Below, piece by piece: positions 55,630 through 64,000 of a stretch of DNA of 64,000 nt. The stretch comes from an uncultured Bacteroidales bacterium (GTDB taxonomy: Bacteria > Bacteroidota > Bacteroidia > Bacteroidales > Paludibacteraceae), in the NCBI GenBank assembly GCA_903911085.1, contig CAIWCC010000111.1, positions 1-64,000 of the forward strand, given 5' to 3'. Position 1 is the stretch's first letter; each line of letters starts with the position of its first letter. Both the position numbers and the translations under genes were made by a program. Below the pieces are notes generated by a model, which was not told where the DNA came from, ran no database searches, and saw only the letters and a list, made by a program, of their open reading frames with translations.

Positions 55630-56835
55630 TTATTTATTCAGAATAAAATCTGGTTGCTTTTTAGCCACACTTATTTTGCCATTTTTGTCGAATTCTACTT
55701 TTATGATGCCCGGTTTTTCGCGCCACGGTGCTTGCTTGTCATCGCCAAAAAAGCAGGTAAACCAATCACCATTTTTAGCTCTAAAAAAGTTAGTACCACC
55801 ATTGCAAGGTGCAGCTTCGTACCTCCCTGTATAAGGGCCATAAATGTTTTTTGAAGTCGAAATCATCATCGAATAACGATCTTTGTATTTGTCGGTAGAG
55901 CCCAGATAGTAAATTCCGTTTCGTTTAAAAAGTGTAGCACCCTCAAAACCAATATCTTTACATCCATAATTCGCTTTGCAAGATGATAAGTGATTTTCGG
56001 CAGCCGTATCGGGTGTCAGCAAAACCACTTCACGCAATGGCTCTGCAAAATCGCTCAAATCATCTTTCATTCGGGCAATGCGGTTAGCTGGCCCTTGAGT
56101 GAAATAGACTTTTCCATCTTCATCTTCGAACAAAGTGGGGTCTATTAAAAACGAACCGGGAATTGGGCCAATACCACCCATCAGCGGTTTATCGGGGTTG
56201 GTGGCATGTACATAAGGTCCTTCGGGTTTACCTGTGGTACTTTTCAGAATAGAAATTCCTCCTGGCGGCATACTCAAGGTAATGTAATAGTTTTTATGAA
56301 TGTAGTGCAGTTCGGGTGCCCAAATAGCTCGCACCGGCATTCCGTGACGCATCCGCCACTGTTTTTCCCAGCCACCATCTTTTTCTATACTCCACACCAG
56401 CCCCAAATAATCCCATTTTTTCAGGTCTTTAGAGCGATAAATTTCCACACCATCGTTGTATTTCCATATATTTCGACCCGTGCTGCCAGTGAGGTAATAG
56501 TTGCCGTCGCCACCCACAATAATCACTGCATCACGCATATTTACATCCCATATAGGTTTAATATTGGGGATAAAACCCTTTGCAATAACAGACCCATCGG
56601 CATATTGCGCACGATTTTCAAGCGTTACATCGGTGTCCATTTTCCAAAAACCCACATGACCGCCAAAGAAAGTTCCTTCAACCGGTTTGCCCGGACCTGA
56701 AATGCCAGCGTAAAGTTGCCGCAAGGAATCAAGTGTGGACACTGGCCAATTGCGGGCTGCTTCAATCTGCACTTGTGCGCCAATAAAACTTATTGATAAT
56801 ACATTGAGAATAAAACCTAAAATTATCTTTTTCAT
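55630..56835 (-). CDS. GH43-like glycosidase 2
   Basis: A 401-residue secreted enzyme; start MKKIILGFILNVLSISF at 56835 gives a signal peptide. The propeller shows MRDAVIIVGGDGNYYLTG for the base region, WAPELHYIHKNYYI, LIDPTLFEDEDG for the pKa Asp, and GFEGATLFKRNG for the acid Glu. The fold and motifs are of GH43, though the N-terminal 60 residues and GGHVGFWKMD are unusual. No accessory domain follows, unlike the GH43 at 24623. The stop of the upstream lyase-like gene is 10 bases before this start. Confidence 0.82.
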   Translation of the reverse strand: MKKIILGFILNVLSISFIGAQVQIEAARNWPVSTLDSLRQLYAGISGPGKPVEGTFFGGHVGFWKMDTDVTLENRAQYADGSVIAKGFIPNIKPIWDVNMRDAVIIVGGDGNYYLTGSTGRNIWKYNDGVEIYRSKDLKKWDYLGLVWSIEKDGGWEKQWRMRHGMPVRAIWAPELHYIHKNYYITLSMPPGGISILKSTTGKPEGPYVHATNPDKPLMGGIGPIPGSFLIDPTLFEDEDGKVYFTQGPANRIARMKDDLSDFAEPLREVVLLTPDTAAENHLSSCKANYGCKDIGFEGATLFKRNGIYYLGSTDKYKDRYSMMISTSKNIYGPYTGRYEAAPCNGGTNFFRAKNGDWFTCFFGDDKQAPWREKPGIIKVEFDKNGKISVAKKQPDFILNK

Positions 56836-56845
56836 TATCAGTAAA

Positions 56846-59800
56846 TTAAAGTCCAATTTTTCTTGTTACACTATTTCCTTTTTCACCAGAAACCTGAAGA
56901 ATCAGAACGTTACCAGTTGATAAGTCGGGCAATGTTACTGTGTTTTTTCCAGATGAAAATCCAATCTTTTGTTGAAACAAAACAGCACCCTTAGTATCGA
57001 CCAACCGAACTGTAGCTTTCACAGAATCATGACTTACAATTGTAGCCATCATCGAATGATTTCCAGCATTTCTTACCACATTTTCTATTTTAAAGGTTGA
57101 TTCAGTTTCAGAAACCGGCGAATTAATTCCGGTACTCAAAACTCCATTTAGTTTTAATAGCTCGGTATAATTCTGAAATCCACGTCCCAAATCCGCAGGG
57201 TCATTACTCGACACCAACAGAATTTGCTCATTAGCAGGAATGGAATACGTTGAATTAGGAATTCGCACAGGCAAATTGACCAATGAATCGAGGCGCGAAA
57301 AATGAATTTCGTTGGTATTGCCCGGAATGATAGCTGCCGATAAATCTGCCGTTACTGCTGTGGAACCCACATTCTTAAACGATGCGTAACATTTTCCATT
57401 CAGTTTCACTATCAACGCTTTCACATTGCCATTTATTACGCGCGAAACCTGTGCATCAGTTTTTGATAATGAATCACGAATTTCGATAATGAAGTATTTC
57501 TTAAACGATGAGTTATATGTTTTTTTTGTTACTCCCCCACCCGATTCGTCGAAACGAAAAGCAATTTCTTCGGCCTGTTGCACATCATCGCGGATTACAC
57601 CTGCCGTTCTGGTAAATATTGTCTGAAAATCGTGTCCATGAATATATGCACGGTACTTTCCATAAGCATATTGTTTCTGATCTATTTCTTTTATAATGCT
57701 CTTAGGATACATCGTTCCTGAACGACCGTAAGTAAAACGAACCCTGCCATCTACCTGATAAGCAGAAGCCGAAGCACCTGTAGGATAAACTTCGAAGAAA
57801 CCGATTATACGGTCAGGCAACGTAACCCATTGTTGGTAAGAGCTCCAATCGGTATTGTGCCCAGTAGGACCAGATGATTGCCTTTGCAATGTTCCCCAAG
57901 CAGTTACAGCCGATGCAGTTTGACCCACACACACTTTAGATTTTACGTTAGAAAGCATATAGCCCCAAGAGTCCCATTCAGTAGTATTTCCAGGGTTTAC
58001 ATGCACTTTATTGTGTACACACATTACGGCACCGTCCAAGTTATCTTTGGTGGTACTCGTTCCGTAAGGACGCGTTTGCATCGTTCCCATTACGGTTTGC
58101 AAGCCAGGCACATTTGGCTCAACAGTTACATTTCTAACCGTAGCCGAATAGGAAAACCGTCCATATCTGCCCCGTGGCCCCTGAAGGTTTCGGTCGTAAA
58201 CCAGGCAGTTGTCTGGAATGGGTTTAGCCACAATATCAGTACGGAAAAACGGAATTTCAATAGGATTAGGGCTGCCAGTACGATAATTATCATACTTCGT
58301 TTTGAGCCACGGATTACCAGTAATGCCTAATAAATATTCTCCCGAAAAGCCAGGAATTCCATTCCATGTGGTTTTCCAAGCAGGGACAGTGTAATATTCG
58401 GGCACTCCGCTGCCTTCAATGGTCATTATCTCGTAGTTAGCTCCTTTGGCAATGCAGTCCCAAGCATTTTGATACTCACTCACTGCCCAGATTTTGGCTA
58501 AAGATGAATTATTGCCGGCATGGTAACTACCCGATTCGTTTTGATGCCAAATATATGCATGTGCGCCATCGGGATATAAATTTGTCATTAACATTGAATC
58601 AACAATTTGTTTGGAAAAATCAATCCATGTTTTATTATTCAGAAACATACCGGTATGCATTAACACCTCAGCATACGACACATCACGGTTGGCATAATTT
58701 CCGGATAAAATGGCTTGTGCCAAATCGTAATGCAGTTTACCTGCAACCAATGCGGCATCTTTCAATTGCTGCACCATGGTAGTAGGTAGGTATTGTGCAA
58801 ACGAAACGGTGGCAATGCGCCAATCATAAGTAAGTTCGGAAATGGCAAACCAATCATTCATCGAATTGGCTGTTCCACCCGGCAACATAGTTCCACCCGT
58901 CGCATAACAGTATGTTTTGTAATCGTCGGAAGTGGCGTACGTCAAATGTAAAAACCTACGAAACAATTCAGGATGATAACGATAATTGCTGTAAGGCGAA
59001 ACGATGAGCCAATGCAATCGTTGAAGCATTTCGCCCATTTCGCGTGAATCGTTGTATTTGTCGCTGGTATAAATAGTGTCTTCTCCAATTTTTGATTTTG
59101 GAATAATGGTATTGTTTGGCTCCGATGACGGATATACCGAAAGTGGTTTCAACAAATATGCAGCAGCCCAAGTATTAATGGCATCTATGTGAATATTGTT
59201 GGTGGTTACCTTTACAGCAGGATTAAAACCAATGGCCTTGTCGGGTACAACAGGTAAATCGACAGCAGTATTAAGCAGCGTATTGATGTCTGTGTTAAGC
59301 GCATTGGCCTCGGCCATAAAACCAGCATCAAGCGCCATATACTTCCTGTCCATTGCCACTTGCACGGCCATATCTTTGAGTTCGGCAAGCACCTCATTCT
59401 TTTTTAGCGATATTTCATCCAACCAAAATTTCTTTGGAAAAGGACCCGTAGGGGTTGTAGACCCTACCACAGTATTTGGACGCATGGAAATGCGAAGATT
59501 TGTGCGGTCGGCTAAAGTCCATGTTGAAAAATCGAGGTACATTTTATATTGTTTCCAGTTTTTGGTAGTGGAAAACTGCACTGAATAGGGCGCAGTAGTA
59601 CCCAAACTGGTAAAGCTTTGCGATGCTTTGAGAATGTCAATAGAGAAAGGAATACCCACCGCATCAGCCTTCATGTAAAAAGTGAGCACCAACTTTTCGG
59701 CAGGCACTACAGCAATAGATTGAAATAGACGAATGCTCCATTGTGCTGTTTGCCGAACAATAGTAATGGCCATGCTTTTTGTACCTACAACGGCAGTGGT

Positions 59801-60022
59801 ATCCACTATTTTTGAAAAAACGAGGGCAGAGCCTGTTGCAGAATTTCCATAAGCCGAAAGTTGCCAAACACCAGGCTTTGTGGTTAAATCGCCCGAAGCT
59901 GCTGTAATGTAACTGCTATCGGCCGCAGCATAGGATTCGAAGCTGCCATTGCTGATTAGATTTGTTTGTGAATGAATCAATTGGATGCAAAATAAGGCGA
60001 TAATGAGTAGTGATTGTTTCAT
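56846..60022 (-). CDS. Lyase-like toroid protein with N-terminal CBM and T9SS tail
   Basis: A 1058-residue secreted protein (signal peptide ends IHSQ). Residues about 20-215 are a CBM-like beta-sandwich (LISNGSFESYAAADSS, KFWLDEISLKKN). Residues about 280-640 are an (alpha/alpha) toroid with WHQNESGSYHAG (N495, Y500, H501) and NLQGPRGRYG (Q614). Then a PL8-like beta region (DQKQYAYGKYRAYIHGHDF) and a T9SS-like tail (SSGKNTVTLPDLSTGN). The distance from the Asn motif to the Gln motif is 119 residues, as in the protein at 52938 (118). It is the first gene of the minus-strand operon and has a promoter at 60051. Confidence 0.75.
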   Translation of the reverse strand: MKQSLLIIALFCIQLIHSQTNLISNGSFESYAAADSSYITAASGDLTTKPGVWQLSAYGNSATGSALVFSKIVDTTAVVGTKSMAITIVRQTAQWSIRLFQSIAVVPAEKLVLTFYMKADAVGIPFSIDILKASQSFTSLGTTAPYSVQFSTTKNWKQYKMYLDFSTWTLADRTNLRISMRPNTVVGSTTPTGPFPKKFWLDEISLKKNEVLAELKDMAVQVAMDRKYMALDAGFMAEANALNTDINTLLNTAVDLPVVPDKAIGFNPAVKVTTNNIHIDAINTWAAAYLLKPLSVYPSSEPNNTIIPKSKIGEDTIYTSDKYNDSREMGEMLQRLHWLIVSPYSNYRYHPELFRRFLHLTYATSDDYKTYCYATGGTMLPGGTANSMNDWFAISELTYDWRIATVSFAQYLPTTMVQQLKDAALVAGKLHYDLAQAILSGNYANRDVSYAEVLMHTGMFLNNKTWIDFSKQIVDSMLMTNLYPDGAHAYIWHQNESGSYHAGNNSSLAKIWAVSEYQNAWDCIAKGANYEIMTIEGSGVPEYYTVPAWKTTWNGIPGFSGEYLLGITGNPWLKTKYDNYRTGSPNPIEIPFFRTDIVAKPIPDNCLVYDRNLQGPRGRYGRFSYSATVRNVTVEPNVPGLQTVMGTMQTRPYGTSTTKDNLDGAVMCVHNKVHVNPGNTTEWDSWGYMLSNVKSKVCVGQTASAVTAWGTLQRQSSGPTGHNTDWSSYQQWVTLPDRIIGFFEVYPTGASASAYQVDGRVRFTYGRSGTMYPKSIIKEIDQKQYAYGKYRAYIHGHDFQTIFTRTAGVIRDDVQQAEEIAFRFDESGGGVTKKTYNSSFKKYFIIEIRDSLSKTDAQVSRVINGNVKALIVKLNGKCYASFKNVGSTAVTADLSAAIIPGNTNEIHFSRLDSLVNLPVRIPNSTYSIPANEQILLVSSNDPADLGRGFQNYTELLKLNGVLSTGINSPVSETESTFKIENVVRNAGNHSMMATIVSHDSVKATVRLVDTKGAVLFQQKIGFSSGKNTVTLPDLSTGNVLILQVSGEKGNSVTRKIGL

Positions 60023-60050
60023 AATGCAAGATTAATAATATTAGAGTGTA

Positions 60051-60058
60051 CAAAAATA
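60051..60058 (-). promoter_or_regulatory. Promoter of the minus-strand operon
   Basis: TATTTTTG on the minus strand, 29 bases before the start at 60022, within the same CTATTTTTGTAC context found at 42039. Confidence 0.55.
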
Positions 60059-60183
60059 GAACAAATCTATTCTGTGACTTTATCTCAATGTTGCAATGGT
60101 TTGTCCAATATGGAAAAATGCAGAAAATGTTTTTATTATGTTGCAAAAAAACAACTAGTTCATTCGTTTTGGTCTTAATATTA

Positions 60184-60207
60184 AGAGACGGGGCGCGCCC
60201 CGTCTCT
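60184..60207. repeat. Perfect 24-bp palindrome
   Basis: AGAGACGGGGCG followed by its exact complement. GC-rich island in AT-rich DNA between the operon and the restriction genes. Resembles the GAGACGGGGC-type dispersed palindromes of Bacteroidota; no T-run, so termination is uncertain. Confidence 0.7.
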
Positions 60208-60265
60208 ACACTTCTTTTGGTGGTAATTTCAATTAAATAAATTTATGATTTTAATATTGGCAACA

Positions 60266-62953
60266 TCAAATCACAAACTCTTTTTTCATTTCTCTATCAA
60301 ATTGTATCACATTTTGTTCTGTATAAAATGGTAATCCCCATATATGAAAATCTCCAATGCTTGTTGTGAAGTTTACAATTGATTCGGTTTTGATGCGTAA
60401 CATGAAGTTTTGTTTCCAAATATCATTAGCCACCAAATGACCGCCCTTGGGCTCGATGAATATCTGAATGTTGTCATACTTGTTTGCGTCCGTTTTTCGT
60501 TGCATAAACAGTAAAAAGTCAGGCTCAAATGCATCTCCATTGTCGAAATCATATATTTTAATCTCACGTTCATTGCGTACAAGATAAATTTCTTCGTATT
60601 TGTCTTTGAGTTTTGGGTACAAGCCTTCAATGTATTTTACCAAATGTTTTTCTTCGGAAGTACCGTAGCAATCTTCAAACGCATACCATTCTTGTTTTGA
60701 TAAGTCAGTGGTTAGATCCAAATTGGTTGTTTCCGTCATTGATTTTCCAAACTCTTTGTCAATAGAACCATCCAACGATACTTTCAGCACTTTGTCTTTT
60801 ATCTTATCCCTCAAGCTTTTAGCAACAAACCGCTTTGTACCTCTCATACCAACGCCGGACTTACTCAACATGGGTTCTATTTGGCGAAGTACTTCGGTGG
60901 CAATGCCCAATTTGTTTATTTGTGATAATTCCGAAATTACCTCTTCCCGTCCCGAAACAGTGATATACAAATTAGCAAGATATTTGTCGGAAACAATAAA
61001 ATCTTTGATGGAAGTAAGCGCAGGAAATATCTCTTTCAATGAAGAAAATTTAAAGGTTTCCAGTCGATTAATTGCCGCACGAATAACGTGATTTCCCAGT
61101 TCATACATTCTGATATTCATCGTTTTCAATGCATCACTGTCCACCACATTACTTAGTTTCTCGAACACCAAACTCGATTTCATTTCTCCGCTTTTGATAC
61201 GTACTTTGAACGGATTGTTGAGAATATTTTCGCCAAATGAATTTACATCTTCATTCAGCAAATAGGGTTCTTGTTCATTTACAAACACATAACCATCCTT
61301 GTAAAGTTTGGTGAGTTTAAAACTGTCTTTAATTTTGAGGTTGATTTCCTTCGTTCGTTTGGCAACAATTCCCGTATCCTCCATAGCTGTTTGAAGCTCC
61401 GAAATGTAACGAGAATTATTTGAACTATGGTAATGTAATTTCTCAACGGCTCGCAATCGGTTGGTAATGTCATCATCGTACTTTCGCTGCCCCGTTGGTT
61501 TATCGCCATCGGGTGCTGCAAATGGCATATAGCGTGCACCACGTCCAATCAACTGTGCTTCTTGCATGGTGGTTTTGCCCGGAATACCATCCTTTGCATC
61601 ACGGGTTTCGTACAGACGCACAATGTCATAAAGATTCAGTACATCCCAGCCCTCGTTGAGCATATCCACAGCAAAAACCGCCCTAAACTCATTATCCTTG
61701 GCTTCTAATGAATTCAGTTTCAATTGCTTTTCGGGGGTAATATTATTGCCATCCACCAATAACAGATTTTCTTCCTTAAAATCTTCTTTTAACTCTAATA
61801 GCAAATTATCGGCATCAACTTTATGCTCCTCAAAAAAGCGGAACGATTCACGAATGTCTCCTGTTGCATCATGTCGTATCTTTTCCAAATCAATGGTTGA
61901 TAACTTTTTAATTGTATCAACAAAAAGTTCAAAAAACTCCTTGTTTTCCTTTATCGTTTTCGATTTCAGCATCATGACAGGCTTAATATCCTGACCAATG
62001 GCTGCAAACAATTTACGTTTATACTGACTCAACACCACCGTCTGAATGGCACGGTCGATGGCTGAAAGGTCGCTTTGCACCACCTCAATATCTTTGGAAT
62101 ATCCATCTTCGCGAAACTTCTTGAGCGGATAATCAAATATCACTTTGTTATTGTACTTTTCGGCAATATTTCCGTCGGTAAGGTCGGCTGTGGCTGTAAA
62201 TTCCAATAAAATGTTAGGCATCGAAGTACCGTTATCTGCATTGAAAATACGCATTACTGTTGTTTCCCAGTCATCCGAAGTGTCATCGCCAAAATCAATT
62301 GTTGCCTGAGTTGATTTCCCTTTTTTGGTGGCTGTGTTGATGTGGTGTGCTTCGTCCGAAATCAACACAATTTTATGCTGCGCAAAATCATCATAAGTTA
62401 TAGAGTTTTCTTTTGGCATATTGAGAGAAGTATGCAAACCCTGCGTACTTGTTAAGCAAAGATTGATACAGCCATCGTCAACACCCTGAAAATTATCAAC
62501 CATTTTTATCTCAATGCGTTTTTCGCCAATGGAAATAGTGGGTGCAAAAAGATATTTGGGTGAAGCTTGATTCAGAAAATTCTCTTTGGTTTTTTCAATA
62601 ATGTTGGTGCTCGGCACAAAGAATAAAAAGTTACGGTAGCCTTTTTCAAACAAATAAAGCATTGCACCCGCCATTATCAAGGTTTTACCGCTGCCTGTAG
62701 CCATGTGAAACAGCAATTGCGGTTGGCGGTCTTTGCCCGCAAACGCATTTTCCCAATAGGTAATAAAGTACTTGAAACACTCTTCCTGATAAGGGCGCAA
62801 CTTCATAGCCGAATTCAGCGATTGCGTAAAATACTTTGGCAATTCAGTATTTTCAATCGTCCGCTTTCCAAACTCTTCTTTTAGTAAATCCTGCAAGTTC
62901 TTTTTTGCCACTTGAGGCTCATCCGTATTACGCTTTGCCATAGAACTGTGCAT
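60266..62953 (-). CDS. res: Type III restriction enzyme, Res subunit
   Basis: An 895-residue helicase-nuclease. Walker A is MATGSGKT with K90, motif II is ISDEAHH, and motif VI-like NEGWDVLNLYDIVRLYE follows. The C-terminal endonuclease region shows FEPDFLLF and IFIEPKGGH, the PD-ExK pattern of Res subunits. Starts at 62953 or at MAKRN (62941), overlapping the end of mod by 26 or 14 bases, as expected for a mod-res operon. It cuts unmodified foreign DNA together with Mod. Confidence 0.93.
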   Translation of the reverse strand: MHSSMAKRNTDEPQVAKKNLQDLLKEEFGKRTIENTELPKYFTQSLNSAMKLRPYQEECFKYFITYWENAFAGKDRQPQLLFHMATGSGKTLIMAGAMLYLFEKGYRNFLFFVPSTNIIEKTKENFLNQASPKYLFAPTISIGEKRIEIKMVDNFQGVDDGCINLCLTSTQGLHTSLNMPKENSITYDDFAQHKIVLISDEAHHINTATKKGKSTQATIDFGDDTSDDWETTVMRIFNADNGTSMPNILLEFTATADLTDGNIAEKYNNKVIFDYPLKKFREDGYSKDIEVVQSDLSAIDRAIQTVVLSQYKRKLFAAIGQDIKPVMMLKSKTIKENKEFFELFVDTIKKLSTIDLEKIRHDATGDIRESFRFFEEHKVDADNLLLELKEDFKEENLLLVDGNNITPEKQLKLNSLEAKDNEFRAVFAVDMLNEGWDVLNLYDIVRLYETRDAKDGIPGKTTMQEAQLIGRGARYMPFAAPDGDKPTGQRKYDDDITNRLRAVEKLHYHSSNNSRYISELQTAMEDTGIVAKRTKEINLKIKDSFKLTKLYKDGYVFVNEQEPYLLNEDVNSFGENILNNPFKVRIKSGEMKSSLVFEKLSNVVDSDALKTMNIRMYELGNHVIRAAINRLETFKFSSLKEIFPALTSIKDFIVSDKYLANLYITVSGREEVISELSQINKLGIATEVLRQIEPMLSKSGVGMRGTKRFVAKSLRDKIKDKVLKVSLDGSIDKEFGKSMTETTNLDLTTDLSKQEWYAFEDCYGTSEEKHLVKYIEGLYPKLKDKYEEIYLVRNEREIKIYDFDNGDAFEPDFLLFMQRKTDANKYDNIQIFIEPKGGHLVANDIWKQNFMLRIKTESIVNFTTSIGDFHIWGLPFYTEQNVIQFDREMKKEFVI

Positions 62954-64000
62954 TTAGTCGTTTGTCATCAGTGGAAATTCCGAATTCTTGGTTATCTATT
63001 TCGGAATAAGGAATATAAAGCAAGTTTTTGTCCAATGCTTCGAGCAGAAACTTTTGCGTATCTTCAACAGATAATGCCGCGAAGTCTTCCGCTTTTTCGT
63101 CTATCTGTTTTGGGTTTACTTTCCAACTCAAAAAACCAGTTTCTTGGATATGTTGCCATAAGGTTGTCAATTCTTCTTTACTTTCGCTAGACAAAATTCG
63201 TTCTGCAAAATCCTGATTGGCTTTGGCTAGCTCGCAATAAACAAACGAACCTCCACCTTTCCAGTTTACTGCTTTGGAAATGCCTCCTTGATCATAATCC
63301 GTTGTTTGATAAGTGGCTGCTGGTTCTGCCACAAAATCTAAACTTGTTTGCTGGATTGGTTTTTGTACAACATCTGTTTTTGTGCCAATTACTTTTTTTA
63401 ATCGCTCCACAGCCACAGTTTCAATATAATCCATTTGCTCAATGCCAATATATCTACGGTTCATTTTGTGCGCTACGGCTGCGGTAGTGCCGCTTCCGAG
63501 ATGGTAATCGAGGATAATGTCATTAGGTTGAGTTGTTAAGTCAATAAGTCTATACATCAATAGTTCTGGCTTTTTAGCCGTTGGGAATTCGACACCACCT
63601 TCATTTTGTGTGTTTTGAAAGTCTATGTCAGACCAAAAATCACATAATAATACTGATATATCATTTTGGAAATGTCCATCAGAGTACACATTATTCATAC
63701 TGTTTAATAAAGGCGTAAGTTGTCTTCCATTATAAAACATCATTTCATTATCTCTTCCCTTATTGACAAAATAAACAATATCTTTTTGAAGTAAAGAATT
63801 ATTTTTATGTACTTCGCTTTTATGTGATTGAGTTTGGCAAATACGATTTGCATTCTTAATATAAAATGCTCTATGAATCTTATTCTCAATATTAAAATCC
63901 TTTAACTTTTGCTCATTAGACAATATATTATTTTGAATCAATATATCTAGAAATGACGAAACTGTACATTTATCCCTATCTACAAAATAATTAAAGTGTG
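62928..64000 (-). CDS. mod: Type III DNA methyltransferase, Mod subunit (partial)
   Basis: The 3' part of a mod gene; the frame stays open to the right edge of the window, so the start lies outside. The visible part includes DYHLGSGTTAAVAHKM, motif I for S-adenosylmethionine binding, RRYIGIEQ, and the C-terminal domain of type III Mod proteins. The catalytic DPPY motif and target-recognition part are expected further upstream. A TTG-started frame at 63941 is only a piece of this. It should methylate the recognition site and guide Res. Confidence 0.92.
   Translation of the reverse strand, partial: HFNYFVDRDKCTVSSFLDILIQNNILSNEQKLKDFNIENKIHRAFYIKNANRICQTQSHKSEVHKNNSLLQKDIVYFVNKGRDNEMMFYNGRQLTPLLNSMNNVYSDGHFQNDISVLLCDFWSDIDFQNTQNEGGVEFPTAKKPELLMYRLIDLTTQPNDIILDYHLGSGTTAAVAHKMNRRYIGIEQMDYIETVAVERLKKVIGTKTDVVQKPIQQTSLDFVAEPAATYQTTDYDQGGISKAVNWKGGGSFVYCELAKANQDFAERILSSESKEELTTLWQHIQETGFLSWKVNPKQIDEKAEDFAALSVEDTQKFLLEALDKNLLYIPYSEIDNQEFGISTDDKRLNAQFYGKA

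Overview
The window looks like a chromosome segment from a Bacteroidota bacterium, most likely class Bacteroidia. Supporting evidence is a SusC/SusD pair with an ECF sigma factor and FecR-type anti-sigma factor, many secreted enzymes ending in type IX secretion (T9SS) sorting domains, promoters of the Bacteroidota form TAnnTTTG, little sign of Shine-Dalgarno sequences, and AT-rich intergenic DNA. The genus cannot be read from the sequence.

Layout. 1-1760 is accessory DNA: an IS630-family transposase remnant and a HigBA toxin-antitoxin locus whose toxin has an in-frame amber codon, bracketed by a perfect 10-bp inverted repeat. 2059-6327 (+) holds a serine-type sulfatase between two secreted T9SS proteins that share a domain. 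6840-16934 (+) is the regulatory and uptake core: ECF sigma factor, FecR anti-sigma, SusC with an STN signalling domain, SusD, and a GH97 enzyme. A 103-bp imperfect inverted repeat flanks susCD. 17206-41958 (-) carries a giant LRR/BACON surface protein, GH95, GH43, a DUF362 membrane protein, a beta-propeller, GH39, two paralogous beta-helix proteins around an unassigned toroid protein, and a heparinase II/III-like protein. 42050-45810 is an AT-rich accessory island with two unknown overlapping genes, strongly structured non-coding DNA, two triplets of 11-bp repeats, and a DUF4143-type ATPase preceded by three operator-like repeats. 45835-60022 (-) resumes the polysaccharide locus: heparinase II/III-like protein, GH2 (frameshifted in its signal peptide), MFS sugar porter, toroid lyase-like protein, second GH43 and a second toroid lyase-like protein. 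60266-64000 (-) is a type III restriction-modification system (res complete, mod running off the right edge).

How it fits together. About 20 genes form one large polysaccharide utilisation locus (PUL). Inference: glycan fragments bound by SusD/SusC signal through the STN domain to FecR and the sigma factor. Lyase-like proteins (heparinase II/III type, beta-helix, toroid) would cut a uronic-acid-containing backbone. The sulfatase and the GH95, GH43, GH39, GH97 and GH2 enzymes would remove sulfate, fucose or L-galactose, pentose and hexose residues, and the MFS porter would import released sugars. The mix points to a sulfated, fucose- and pentose-decorated uronan, but the exact substrate cannot be read from sequence. 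Several proteins have no family I can name and are the best candidates for new enzyme families.

No rRNA, tRNA or CRISPR array was recognised. Intergenic DNA carries several families of dispersed palindromic repeats.
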